Source: Manihot esculenta
Taxonomy: Eukaryota > Streptophyta > Magnoliopsida > Malpighiales > Euphorbiaceae
Length of the DNA: 64,000 bases
Direction: 5' to 3'
Assembly (NCBI RefSeq): GCF_001659605.2
Contig: NC_035161.2
Coordinates: forward strand, 25,529,691 to 25,593,690
Under the pieces are notes generated by a model. That model worked only from the letters and a program-made list of their open reading frames with translations. It was not told the DNA's origin and made no database searches. Numbering within the stretch: the first letter of the stretch is position 1; every line of letters starts with the position of its first letter. Shown one piece after another: positions 46,801-57,646 of this stretch. The translations under genes were made by a program, and so were the position numbers.

Positions 46801-48016
46801 CCAGACTCGATTTGATCTTGTTCCAGAACTTGCCTTTCTTGGCCTTAAACTTTTCTCCCTTCCTGCTGCCAGAAGCTGCTGCACTGGGGGTCTTAGAACC
46901 CGAAGACTGTGCCACTTGCTGTTTTACTGTTCCTTGAATAATGGCACTCGCCTCCATCTTCCTTGCGGCATCTACAATAGAGTGGAAACTCTCTTTCTCT
47001 GCTGGAAGAATCAAGGACGAATACCTGGGATGCAGTCTCATGGTATATCTCCTTGCCTTCTTCTGGTCAGTGTCATAAGCCTGACCCACATACTGAAGCA
47101 GATCCAGGAACTTATCTGTGTATTCATCTACACTCATCTCCTCGGTCTGCCTCAACTGCTCAAATTCTATCACTTTCAACTCCCTGGAACTGTCAGGAAA
47201 AGCCCACCCTGCAAACTCATTGGCGAACTCTCCCCATGACATGCTGTCCAACCTGGGGTCCACATAATTCTTGAACCACTCTCGCGCTTTCTTGCATTTC
47301 AACGTGAACCCTGCCATCTCAATGGCTCTGCTATCATCAGCTCCTAACTCATCGGTTATCATCTTAACCGTCCTGAGGTACTCAAATGGATCATCTCCCG
47401 TATTGAATTTAGGAGCATCCAACTTCAGATACTCGGTCATTTTCACTTTGCTTCCCTCAGCTGAGCTAGGTTGCGGTGCTTGGACAACTGGGGCTACTGG
47501 TTCTGGTTCTGGTGGTGGAGAAGGTGCTGAACTTGGCTCTGGGTAGGCTGTACTAGGATGGAAAGGGGTGGGTGGATACATGGGATATGGTGGGTAAAAA
47601 GGAGGATAAGGCATATAAGACATGTAGGTAGGATATGGGGTAAAACTCGAGTACTCCGACGTACCTCCCATCAGATACCCCGGGCCCTATGGAAAAGGTG
47701 GATAGTGGGGTGGATAACCAAATCCCGAGACCTGAGCGCCTCCCTGAGACTCTCTCATACCCTCTTCCGACCTGCCCATACCCATACTTTCCTCTCTTTG
47801 CTGATCCACATCCATAGCCTCCCTCACTTCCTCTGAGCTCCCTCCTCTATCTGCTCCTCTTCTCCTCTCGTCAAAAGACCTTCTCGGGTCCCTTGACGTA
47901 CCCTCCCTGCTTGATCTCTGAGACCTTGCCCTTGGCAACACAGGAGGACGAGCAGCTGAACCCTCATTCACTGGTGGGACTCCAGTCAATCGTGCAGATT
48001 GACGAGTTCCTCTCAT
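43870..48016 (-). pseudogene. T3 gag-protease-RT-RNase H-integrase 5' part, with three nonsense codons
   Basis: Reading from 48016 (MRGTR): gag with Pro/Tyr-rich region, Retrotrans_gag core, CCHC knuckle [14 protein letters not shown] and RGRGRG linker; protease DPGASHSF and [12 protein letters not shown] with [12 protein letters not shown] and FIDDILVYS; RNase [11 protein letters not shown]; integrase HHCC ending CEVCQRVK, then core motifs IWVIVDR and [10 protein letters not shown]. Stops: TAG 47687-47689 (in gag), TAG 45566-45568 (RT, after SGYH) and TAG 45122-45124 (after RRFV). The last two replace CAG codons seen in T2. The frame is cut by T4 at 43870 and continues at 35203. Apart from these lesions the frame is well kept. 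Confidence 0.92.
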
Positions 48017-48244
48017 CTTAACTTTCTGGAAAACAAGTCATAACAGCACACATCAGCATATAAACATCACATAACAACAATGCACATGCAGAACTCATGG
48101 CATTACACCTCAGCAAATAGACAGGACTCAACATCCTATCCTAGTGGACATGCTTCCTATTGTGCTTGACGTACTAGAACCTCTATGAGCCCGACACTCG
48201 CTATCTAGGTCCGACCATATGAACCTAGGGCTCTGATACCAATC
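48017..48244 (-). other. T3 5' leader and primer-binding site
   Basis: The complement of 48230-48241 is TGGTATCAGAGC, the initiator-methionine-tRNA primer site, starting 3 bases from the LTR. The ~210-bp leader down to the gag start matches 2338-2568. Confidence 0.8.
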
Positions 48245-50338
48245 TGTAACGCCCCGAAAATCAGACCGCTATCGGCGCTAGGATCCAGGTCGACTTAAGG
48301 TCGCCGAGACCCGTAGCAAGCCTGCTATACGCTCTGTGTACCTGTAAAATCCCATACATGATCAAACATTTTCTGTAAAAACATAAAACATTTCTCTGTA
48401 CCAAGGCTCAACCTGTGCATGCACTATCTCTGTACTACAAAACCCCTTACTAGAGCTTGCTCTAGACGGGTTCAACTCATACTCTGTTAAGCCTGGTTAT
48501 TATACTCATAAAACATTTCAAGAATTATATCACAAACAGACCATGTATAAAAAAAAGGATTTACAATACAACTGGGTCAAGCACACTTCTAATACATCTC
48601 TTCACAATATTACATGTCCACACTAGCTATTACACATCTCTTTACTCTTCCTGTACCCTGCTGAACTTCCCCTTAACTCTGATCCTGCAAGACTGGGTTA
48701 AAGGAGAGGGATGAGCTATACTAGCCCAGTGAGTAGAACAATAAAAACATGTTAATAAACATGCTCATATGGAATGCATCACATCACAAGTAAATCACCC
48801 ATCTCAGACGGACAGATTCAAAACTCCCTCTATTCTGTGCCCGGCCCGCGAAGGAGCTCCTCAGGACTTGATTATGCACCCTATGGTGCTCTGTGCCCGA
48901 CCCTCTCAGGGCTCCTCAGGACTTTACTCGGAGGGCTAATGAATCCAAACTATGTCCGATCCGTACAAGCATAGAATAATGCAATGCGTCACATTAGTGT
49001 ATTCTAGTGCACTCAACCTAGTACATATCATGATGCATGGAACATGCTAAAAGCATTTAAGTTCTCATATTCAAAGATTTAGTTTAGTTCCACTCACCTC
49101 TGGCTGACTCTGAACTGACTCTGAATACTCTGAAGCAGTGCTCACTGCTGCTCTCTTCGGTTCCTCTGGTCCGTTCCTACACAGATGGACTCGAATGAGG
49201 GACCAAACTAACTCAAGAACAACTCTAGAATACTCCCCAAAAACCCCTTAAAACATCCTAAAACAATCAAGTAAAACATGCAAAAGAAGGCTGGACAGGG
49301 CACTTTCGGCGGCAAGTTCGGCGGCCGAAAGTCCCTTCTAGAGACGAAACTCAAGCACTTTCGGCGGCACTTCGGCTGCCGAAAGTCCTCTCCAGAGACG
49401 AAAGTCCCCAACCTTCGGCGGCACCTTCGGCGGCCGAAACCCTCCTCCAGAGCCGAAAGTCCAAACTTTCGGGGGCAAGCTTGGGCAAGCTTAGGCAGTC
49501 GAAACCACCTCCTTAGCATGTTCGGCGGCCGAACCTTCCTTCGGCGGCCGAAACTGGATTCTCCAGTAAGGCAGAAACGTGTTCTGCTTCATGCAAACGT
49601 ACCCAATCTTCACTCAAACATGCAAACCACAACTCCACAACCTGCATATACTCAAGTATAGGCACAAAGGGGTCCAAAACTAACTTAAAACCCCAACAAA
49701 CAACATACCTAAACACATAAGCATACTTTGACCACAAATCAACCAAACCTCAACTTATCCTAACCATGCATCTCTACCCAAACACTTCATAAAACCTTCA
49801 TAAAACATGAAAAAAAGTTCAGGATCTTCACTTACCTCTTACAAACAAGAAGATAAACGATCCCAACGTGGAGATATGGAGAAACTCTCCCTCAAAGTCT
49901 CCAACTTCAAAACTTTTGGTTGATTTGCTCAAAAGCTTCAAAACAACATAAAACTCATCAAAACTTTGAAAGATTTGAAGAAAACATGAAAATCACCCAA
50001 GAAAGAGCATGGTCTCACCTCTGTCTGTGAAAATGGAAGAAATGTTATCCATTCACCGACCTAGGGCCTTTTATAGGTGGCTGGCCAGACCACCTTCGGC
50101 GGCCTAACATGAAACCAAAACTCATGCATGTTCGGTGGCCGAACCTCACTTTTGGCGGCCGAACCTTGTAGTTCTTCCTTGGCTCTTTTCTTTCAAAAAC
50201 TCATTTCCTTTTGTACTTAAAACATTAAAACATACTAAAATCCTTTACAAAAACATAAATCTTACCCTTCTAGCGGATTTCGACATCCGAGCCATCGGAA
50301 AGTAGAATTCCGATGCCGGACTCTAACCGGGTATTACA
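48245..50338 (-). mobile_element. 5' LTR of T3 (2094 bp)
   Basis: Same length as the 3' LTR, with the TATA motif at the complement of 50069-50075. Palindrome clusters lie at about 49303-49560 and 50095-50165. Many differences from its partner are C/T or G/A changes inside the CpG-rich motifs, as expected of methylated DNA. Confidence 0.92.
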
Positions 50339-50343
50339 CTCGA

Positions 50344-51009
50344 GGATCGTCATCGGCTAAATGCTTTCGATACAAATGATCTTTATGACAACATTATCCA
50401 CTCCACAATGGAGAGTGCCCTCTGTACCTACATGGCCAAGGAACGTAATAAAACTTTAAGGCAATAGTTTGGGGCGTAAGAAATAGACAAAAATCTCCTA
50501 CAGGAGGAGTGCTCGAAGTTGAAAGCTCGGGTTGAGGAAGTGAAGGGTACAGTGAAGGGTACAATGAAGGAGACGCTGGAGTCCATTGATAAACTCCAAG
50601 CAGACCTGGACGAGGCTAATACTTCAAAGCTGGCTTCGAACACTGGGCTAAAACTGCCAAGGACCAGGTGGCTATTCTCAAATGCCAAGTCCAGGAGTTG
50701 CAGTCTCGAGCAGAAAAGGCTCAGGCTACCACTGATAAAGTGGTTGAATTGGAAGCTGAGTATCAGGAGACAGTGGCCTGCGGCGGAGAGATATTCGTAC
50801 AAGGTCAAGACTCTATTAAGAAGGAACTCGCCAAGCATTTTCCTATAAAAGAATTCTCTTGGATTGACGACATCTTCCCAAACAAGGAGGATGAGAAAGA
50901 GGATGGGCAGGATGAGGAAGGGGTAATCAAAGACAATCCTCTTGACCCGGCTTCTACTATAATAGTAATGGATGAACCTATAACAGAAGCTCAAGAAGGA
51001 GGCAACTGA
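50344..51009 (+). pseudogene. Antisense Tat ORF, part 3 (coiled-coil C-terminus)
   Basis: Resumes beyond T3. Frames cover 'MAKERNKTL'-like sequence near 50430, then a heptad-rich coiled coil (CQVQELQSRAEKAQATTDKV, 50680-50750). An acidic C-terminal tail (KEDEKEDGQDEEG) ends with TGA at 51007-51009. One frame change near 50640-50670 is needed. Together with 28200-28879 and 31694-32235 it forms one plus-strand gene-like unit, split by 2.8 kb and 18.1 kb of insertions. Terminal acidic and coiled-coil parts suggest a protein-interaction role, but function is unknown. Confidence 0.55.
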
Positions 51010-51224
51010 TGATGTCCCTCCTGCCCTGTAATACTCCTTTTTAATGAATGAAGTGTCTTTTCATTATATTTTGTTATTATTTTTGCAAAGTGTTTATATA
51101 CTCGGTACTCGACCATAACCCTTGTCCGACCATAACCAAATAAAACTAAATAATAAAAATTGCTAAGGGGTTAATATCCTGCCAAAAAGAACTTGGTAAT
51201 CATTACCTTTGTCAAAAAATGACT

Positions 51225-51900
51225 AAAACAGGCTCACTAACCGGACATAACACCTGGTCACTAGCTTAGCTAGTGGCCATAAAATAAATAACTCGAAAAA
51301 CTTGAAGAACAAGACTAATACACGGACGTGTACCCTGGCAGATACTTGCCTTATGGCCTGGGCATGAAATGCCTTAGACAAATTATAAAATGGGACTATT
51401 ACTCGGATATGTGGCCTAATAATGGTGGCCCGCCTGAGCATGAAATGCCTTAGAGAGTTTTTGTGAAATGGTACTAACACCCGGTTGCGTGGCCTAGTGG
51501 ATGCCTACCTTTGTGGTCTAGGTATAAAAATACCTTAGAAACTTTCTGTGAAACGGGATTAACATCCAGTTGTGTGGCCTGGCGGGTACCTGCCTTATGG
51601 CTTGGCATAAAATGCCTTAGTTAGTGGGACTAACACTCGGTTTATGAGCCTGGCTGATATTTACCTTATGAGCTAGCATAAAATGCCTTAGTTAGCGGGA
51701 CTAACACTCAGTTTATGAGTCTGGCAGATACCCGCCTTATGGCCGTGGCATAAAATGCCTTAGCAAGACTAACATCCGATTTATGAGCTTGGCGGATACT
51801 CGTCTTGTGGCCTTAGCATAAAATGCCTTGATTAATAGGACTAACCCCGGTTTATAAGCCTGAAGGTTACCTGCCTTGTGACTTTTAATGAATGCTCTTT
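51225..51900 (-). repeat. ~70-bp tandem repeats in the 3' region of Tat copy C
   Basis: Units containing 'gcataaaatgccttag', 'actaacactcggtttatgag' and 'ctggcagatacctgcctt' recur. The AAAATGCC core is at 51609, 51680, 51752 and 51820 (spacings 71, 72, 68), with more degenerate units to the left. They lie between the antisense ORF and the integrase end. Stretch 51010-51224 holds no gene. Copy A has only about two or three decayed units. Confidence 0.8.
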
Positions 51901-52009
51901 AATTTTTTTTAAGAAGGCAACTGCATCATTCATTGGCACTGAATAATACAACACATAAAAAAATACATCGTTAATTGTTATTGATAAAATTTTCTCATAT
52001 TATAAATAT

Positions 52010-52315
52010 TCCATGAGTGGGGAATGACTCGGCCATCTAATTTGGCCAGCTTATAAGATCCTGGACAAATAACCTTCGAGATCTTAAATGGTCATTTCCA
52101 GTTTTCACTTAACTTACCAGACCCGAAATTACTGCCTGTTATATCTGTTCTTTTAAGGACTAAGTCTACTACATTAAAGACTTGAGACCTGAATTTACTA
52201 TTGAACCTTCTGGACATCTTGTTTCTGTAAACTGCCATTTTGATTGCAGCTTGTTCATGTAAAAACTCAGCTTGATCCAGATTTAACTGCATTTCTTTAG
52301 GGTTTCTTGAGATTT
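52010..52315 (-). pseudogene. Tat copy C integrase C-terminus
   Basis: The minus-strand frame (52292 to 52092 longest open part) contains NLDQAEFLHEQAAIKMAVYRNK and DLVLKRTD, followed by GSGKLSENWK, the usual C-terminal segment of Tat integrase. Upstream, near 52318-52330, it joins directly to the protease-RT linker. RT, RNase H and the integrase core are deleted. Confidence 0.8.
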
Positions 52316-52329
52316 CGGGATGTCAGTTC

Positions 52330-52890
52330 TAGTTTTATGTGAGAATCAGGCTTCTCCAGTAAATTGATGGGCTTCGTCGCTTTCCCAAGGCTTTTTTTAG
52401 AGTACCTATAACATTCCTGGACTGACTTTTGATTACCTCAAACGATCGCCAATCCTCCTGGAGTTGATAGCTTAGGACACATAGCACCCGTGTTAATAAC
52501 GATAACGTGGCAGTTTAGGACTGGGCGACCTAATATCACATTGTATGCGAGCGAGATATCTACCACCGCGAACTCCGTATATAGCTCCCGCTTGTGCTTT
52601 TCATCACCCAGCACAAGAAGGAGGTTGATGGTACCTAATATTGCGACGGTTTTGTCTCCTAATCCCACTAACGGATAGGAGACCTTAACAAGGTTAATTT
52701 TGTCCAAGAACTAGCTTATTAAAAGCAGATAAGATGAGAAGATTAACATAACTATTTATATCCACCAAGAATCGCCTCATGGCGTACCTGTTCAAATGAA
52801 TGTTAATAACCAACGGGTTGTTTTGAAAGAAACATATTGCCTTGTCCGCATGTCTGAACCTTACTTCCTGCTGGCCTTTGATTTTTGCTC
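52330..52890 (-). pseudogene. Tat copy C protease
   Basis: Retropepsin region of the Tat type: VKVSYPLVGLGDKTVAILGT, AYNVILGRPVLN and a PTP-like end. The catalytic block near 52760 reads DINSY instead of DTGSS, so it is inactive. Downstream linker sequence with ITLDEKPDSH-like content ends at the deletion junction near 52320. Confidence 0.75.
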
Positions 52891-53925
52891 CAATGATAGG
52901 ACGTCTTCTGCAACATGATTATTTTTTCCCTTGCCATCATTGGGTCCTCCTGCAATTACATATATAACTCCTACAGGTTCACTGTCAGGGGATGGTTTTA
53001 GGAGTTATTACCTTGCGTTCAAGCTTCCTCTCTTCTCTACTCTTTCTGGCAAACTTTCAAAGTGTGTCATCCCTTATTAACCTCTCGATCTCGTCTTTTA
53101 GCTGCCGGCACTCCTCCGTTGTATGTTTGTGGTCTTTGTGAAAGCGACAATACTTGGTCTTATCTCGCCTTTCGACTCTCTTAAGTTGAGCTTGGGACGC
53201 TACCTGACCTCCTTGTCATTTTTCCTGATCTACATTAGAATATGCATTCATGAGTCATTCAATGGAGTATAATTCTTATACTTACCTTAGTCGTCCCTTC
53301 TTCGGGAGACTGGGTAGCTTCTGTGTTCTCCTTCATATCCTCACCTCTTTGGCTTTTGGTTTTGCTTTTGACTCGTCCTTTTGTTCTCTCTCAATGCTTG
53401 GACTTCATCATCCAGCCTGATGTACTTCTGGGCTTTGTCCATTAGCTATTGGTATGTACCGGCTAGGTTCTTGATTAGGGACTCCATGAACTTAATGTTG
53501 TGTATTCCTTTCTTTAACACTTCATATGCTATCTCATTATTTAATTCTTCCACCTGTATTGCTTCTATATTAAACCATGAGATAAAGCTCCTTAAAGACT
53601 CGCTCTCTCTTTGGTAGATCTTTCGCAAGTCAGAGGAGAGATTTTTAGGAGGTATATAAGTAATAAATCTGGATTTAAATAATATAGCAAATTGTGTAAA
53701 GTTATAAATTGAACTTGGGCTCAGATGTTGGTATCATTTTTGAGTCAAACCTGTGAGTGTTGACGGAAACACTCGGCACAACACGAAATCGGTGATTTCA
53801 TGAAGCTATATGGTCATCCTAAAGTTCACAGGTGACTTTTGGGATCTTTTGTTTCATCATATTTGTCCAAACATGAAAGTTTGAACTTGGCAGGAAATAT
53901 CTCTAATAAGATCTCTTTTGACAGG
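52891..53925 (-). pseudogene. Tat copy C gag
   Basis: Read on the minus strand from 53925, the Retrotrans_gag domain is recognisable in shifted frames: KYDETKDPKSHL, a CR-FP-TL block, then YQRESESLRSFISWFNIEAIQV (53628-53560). The finger with [12 protein letters not shown] and [10 protein letters not shown] lies near 53090-53160. The N-terminus is cut by the family-2 LTR at 53926. It has many stops. Confidence 0.78.
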
Positions 53926-53975
53926 TGACTGTGCGGTTGTCGAAATCGGTCAAAAATAATCTTTTTGGTTATCAA

Positions 53976-56304
53976 TGTAACGACCCGAAAATCGGCCCGC
54001 TACCGGCGCTAGGATCCAGATCGGCTTAAGGCCGCCGGGACCCATAGCAAGCCTGACATAGAACCTGTAAACCTGTTCAATCCCATACATGATCAACAAT
54101 CATACGTAGAAATTAAAACTTTCCTTTTCATCATACACCATACTCAACCTGTGCATGCATTAAACATAGCGTAACTTAAACATTTATCCCTCAGTGGGAT
54201 CTCATCATTGCCCCAGTGGGCGATACATCATAAGTTGAGTTGGTTAAACATAAACATCAATAGACATTAAGATCATGTATCAACAAGGGATTACAATACT
54301 CATAGGGTCAAGCACAACTATAACCTCAATATACCTCATTACATAACATACTATAATCTCTTACATTACATCATAGTACAATTATCATGTCCACAATCTA
54401 ACTTATTACATAAACATGCTTCAAAACTCTGGCTAACCTCCTGGTCTACCCTGTACCTGCACATTTGGGGTTAGGGGAGAGGGGTGAGCTACAAAGCCCA
54501 GTGAGCAGAATAGTAAAACGTTTAAAACATATGATAACATGAAATGCATCACATCACAGCTAATCGCATCAAGGATGAATTTGTCACCAATAGTCCCCTA
54601 CATGGTCCAACTGTGCCAGGGGCGTAGAATGGGCCTCACTGGTCTTTCTCTTACATAACATAACATAACATGGACCAACTGTGCCAGGGGCGTAGAATGG
54701 GCCTCACTGGTCTTTCTCTTACATAACATAACATAACATGGACCAACTGTGCCAGGGGCGTAGAATGGGCCTCACTGGTCTTTCTCTTACATGGTGCCAG
54801 GGGTGTAGAATGGGCCTCACTGGTCTTCCGTACCGTATCATCATCATCATAACATATGGGGACTAAAGGATCATTCAACATTCATCCGCATCATCAACAT
54901 AATATGCAATGCAACATATTCGTGAATTCTAATGCAAGCACCCTATTATATCTCATGGCATTCATGATGCGTGAATCATGCTAAACTGATTTATTTATTT
55001 AAAAGCATAAGAGTTATTCCACTCACCTCTGGGTAGCTCTGACCAGACACTGGGGCAGCAGACTCACTGCTGGGATCCTCGGTTCCTCGGGTCCGAACCT
55101 ACACAGGTGGACTCAAATGAGGGACCAAACATACTAGAACATAACTCTAAAAACATCCCCCAAAAACCCCCTAAAACATCTCAAAACATCCATGCAAAAC
55201 ATGTAAAGAAAGGCTGGACAGGGCACTTTCGGCGGCAGGTTCGGCGGCCGAAAGTCCCAGACAGATCCGAAAGTCAGGCACTTTCGGCGGCACCTTCGGC
55301 GGCCGAAAGTCCCAGACAGATCCGAAAGTCCTCTTTCGGGGGCAAGCTTCGGCAGCCGAATGCTGCCTCCACAAGGGGGGGGTTCGGCGGCCGAAAGTTC
55401 CTTCGGCTGCCGAACCTGGTTTCTCCCAAATGGGCAGAAACTCGGCTCAAACGAGCCTCTTGCCTCCCCAAGTCTCAAATCATGCATAAACTTGTTCTAA
55501 AACATGCATACATATCATACATTACACCTAGGGGTCTCAAACTAGCATATACCCTAACTACAACACTTCAAACACACATCAACAACATACATTGTCCATA
55601 AATCACATAAAACCTAACATAGCTCAACTAACTTAAACATGCATTTCTACCCCATAAAACTTCATAAAACTTGTTTAAAACATACATTAAGCTTAAGATC
55701 GGCTCTTACCTCTTGAAGATCGAGAAAGAGACGACCAAAACTCGGAGATCCAAGCAAATGAGCTCCTGAGTTTCCAAAGCTCCAAACTTGTTTAAAATGC
55801 TCAAAACTTGCAATGTGAGGTTAAAACTCAAGAAACATGGAGGAGATTTGAAGAAAGAACACAAGATTTGGGGAGAGGGAGGTCGGAAGCTAGCTGTGGC
55901 CGAAAATGGGAGAAAGCTCCCCCATTTCGGCTAAGTGCCCCTTTTATAGGTGGCTGGCTAGGCCACGTTCGGGGGCCGAAAGTGCTTCCGCATGCATGCC
56001 ATGTTCGGCGGCCGAACTTGAGTTTCGGCGGCCGAACCTGGACTTCCCTCACTCATGCTTTCGGGGGCCTAACGTGCCTCCAAAACGCATGCATGTTCGG
56101 CGGCCGAACTTGACTTTCGGCGGCCGAACCTGGGTTTTCCTCCAAGGACTTTTCATACAAAACTCATGTAAAAACATACTTAAAATTATTAAAAACATGA
56201 AAACATATCATAAAAACATACTTTTACCCCTCTAGAGGTTTCCGACATCCGAGATTCCACCGGACGGTAGGAATTCCGATACCGGAGTCTAGCCGGGTAT
56301 TACA
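53976..56304 (-). mobile_element. Solo Tekay LTR, subfamily A (2329 bp)
   Basis: Perfect TSD ATCAA (53971-53975, 56305-56309), TGTAACG...GGTATTACA ends and no internal region. Removal of the insert and one TSD restores the family-2 LTR exactly, as judged by the copy at 3540-3600. TATA is the complement of 55942-55948. Palindrome clusters lie at about 55225-55420 and 55965-56140. Confidence 0.93.
54605..54830 (-). repeat. 68-bp tandem repeat in solo LTR
   Basis: Three near-perfect 68-bp units (the CTGTGCCAGG core at 54611, 54679 and 54747) contain CCAGGGGCGTAGAATGGG and runs of 'acataacata'. A shortened fourth unit follows. This is the same motif as single or double copies in other LTRs, so it is a local expansion. 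Confidence 0.85.
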
Positions 56305-57630
56305 ATCAACAATTTTACAACTGTAGATAGTGGCAAAAGGATCGAATCCACAGGGAATTGATACTTACCTATTTTCCTTATCAAGACCAAGTAAATAAAC
56401 TGAAAGTAAAATAAAAAGGGGGATTTTGAGATTGATTGAATTAAACTAATACTGAAAGCAATAAAGTAAAGCAAATAATTAAAGTAAAGGAATTCAATAA
56501 TGAGAAAAGCTCTAGTTGAAGAATTGGATCCACTTCAGTTGTTGGGATTGATCATTGATACTTAGGTTCCTTTGTTTGATTCAATAAATTAGTTATGGAG
56601 ATGGAAGATGTTTCTCACCACCATATCCCTCCTTAAGCATAAATCAATTAGGGAACGTCCTCTAATTAATCACTAATCAATAAGTTGCCAAGGAACGTCC
56701 TTAGGCCTTTGGCATCTAACAATTGTCAATTGCATTAAGAAATAGAGAGACCTAATTCTAGCTACCCAAACGCATGGTGATATTGCTAGATCATGCAGTT
56801 TCCTTAGTTTTTACACCAAGAGTTACTTGTGTTTGAATAATCCAAGCAATTACGGACTTAAAACTATCCAAACTAATAAATTATTACTTTGCAATCAAGA
56901 ATCAATTGGCCCTATTGATCTAAACCACAAAGCAATAATGGAATTAAGCATGAAATTGCATAAATATTGAAAAACAAAAGATAAACAATGTATGTTCAGA
57001 TCTCCCAATCCATAAAACAACCAAAGTTTCACCTAATCTTCAACTAGAAAAAGAGGTTTCAGCCACTCATGGCTGAAACAAAACTCAAAAAGAAAAGAAA
57101 GAGGAAAAGGAGAAGTGGCCGGCGGTCTTGGGCTTGGAGAAGAAGTGTGAGCCGAATCTTGGAGAAGGGAAGAGAGAGGCGTGCGGCTCTTTGATGTATT
57201 TATAGGCCGAATGTGCTGCCCTAGATCTCTTTGATGAGGTGGACCCTTCTTTTGAATTTTGAATTTTGAATGTGCATCTTCTTGAGATTTGGCTTCTTGA
57301 ATAAGCTGAATTTTGAATTTTGAATGTGCATTTTCTTGAGATTTGGCTTCCTGAATAAGAAAAAGACTTCTTGAAGATTTGAAATTTAAATTTCAAAATA
57401 CTTTGCTGAATGTACTTTCCTTATTTATCTCCTCTTCAGCTGCAACTTGGCTTGTGCAAGCATGCTTGTTCTCCTTTATCCTATTTTATGCAGTTTTGAG
57501 AGCATTTTCACCAAATTGCCTCTTTACACTATTTTCTGCAAAATAATATCAAAACCATAAAATTAAGCAGAAAAAGTGTAAATTAACATTAATAACATCA
57601 TGATAAAATGGTCTAAATTTGGTCTGATCA

Positions 57631-57646
57631 AATACCCCCACACCTA
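57631..57646 (-). other. Polypurine tract of family-2 element
   Basis: The complement reads TAGGTGTGGGGGTATT, directly before the TGATCAGACC LTR start. It shows that the LTR to the left is a 3' LTR and the region to the right is the element's 3' interior. Confidence 0.65.

Larger units (their letters stand above)
32236..50338 (-). mobile_element. Tekay/Del chromovirus T3, interrupted by T4
   Basis: Two LTRs of equal length (2094 bp: 32236-34329 and 48245-50338), a PPT (complement of 34330-34344), gag-pol (48016 down to 34404) and a Met-tRNA primer-binding site (complement of 48230-48241) give a full-length element on the minus strand. Without T4 and its duplicated 5 bp it would be about 9.4 kb. 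The LTRs differ at roughly 28-30 sites by eye (~1.4%), mostly transitions. The TSD is CCCGA/CTCGA, one mismatch. Coding is broken by three stops and T4. Confidence 0.93.
53926..57630 (-). mobile_element. Family-2 LTR (1371 bp net), split by a solo Tekay LTR
   Basis: On the minus strand it starts TGATCAGACC at 57630 after a GTGTGGGGGTATT polypurine tract and ends TTTCGACAACCGCACAGTCA at 53926. TATA is the complement of 57197-57204. The copy at 2569-3610 is in the opposite orientation. A possible TSD on the left is ACAGG (53921-53925), but its partner is gone because the right side is truncated. The PPT style and 'gaggacaatg' downstream context resemble Athila-group elements. The group is uncertain. 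Confidence 0.75.

Noticed and set aside
54605..54830. CRISPR-like array
   Set aside because: Contiguous 68-bp tandem repeats without unique spacers in plant LTR DNA.
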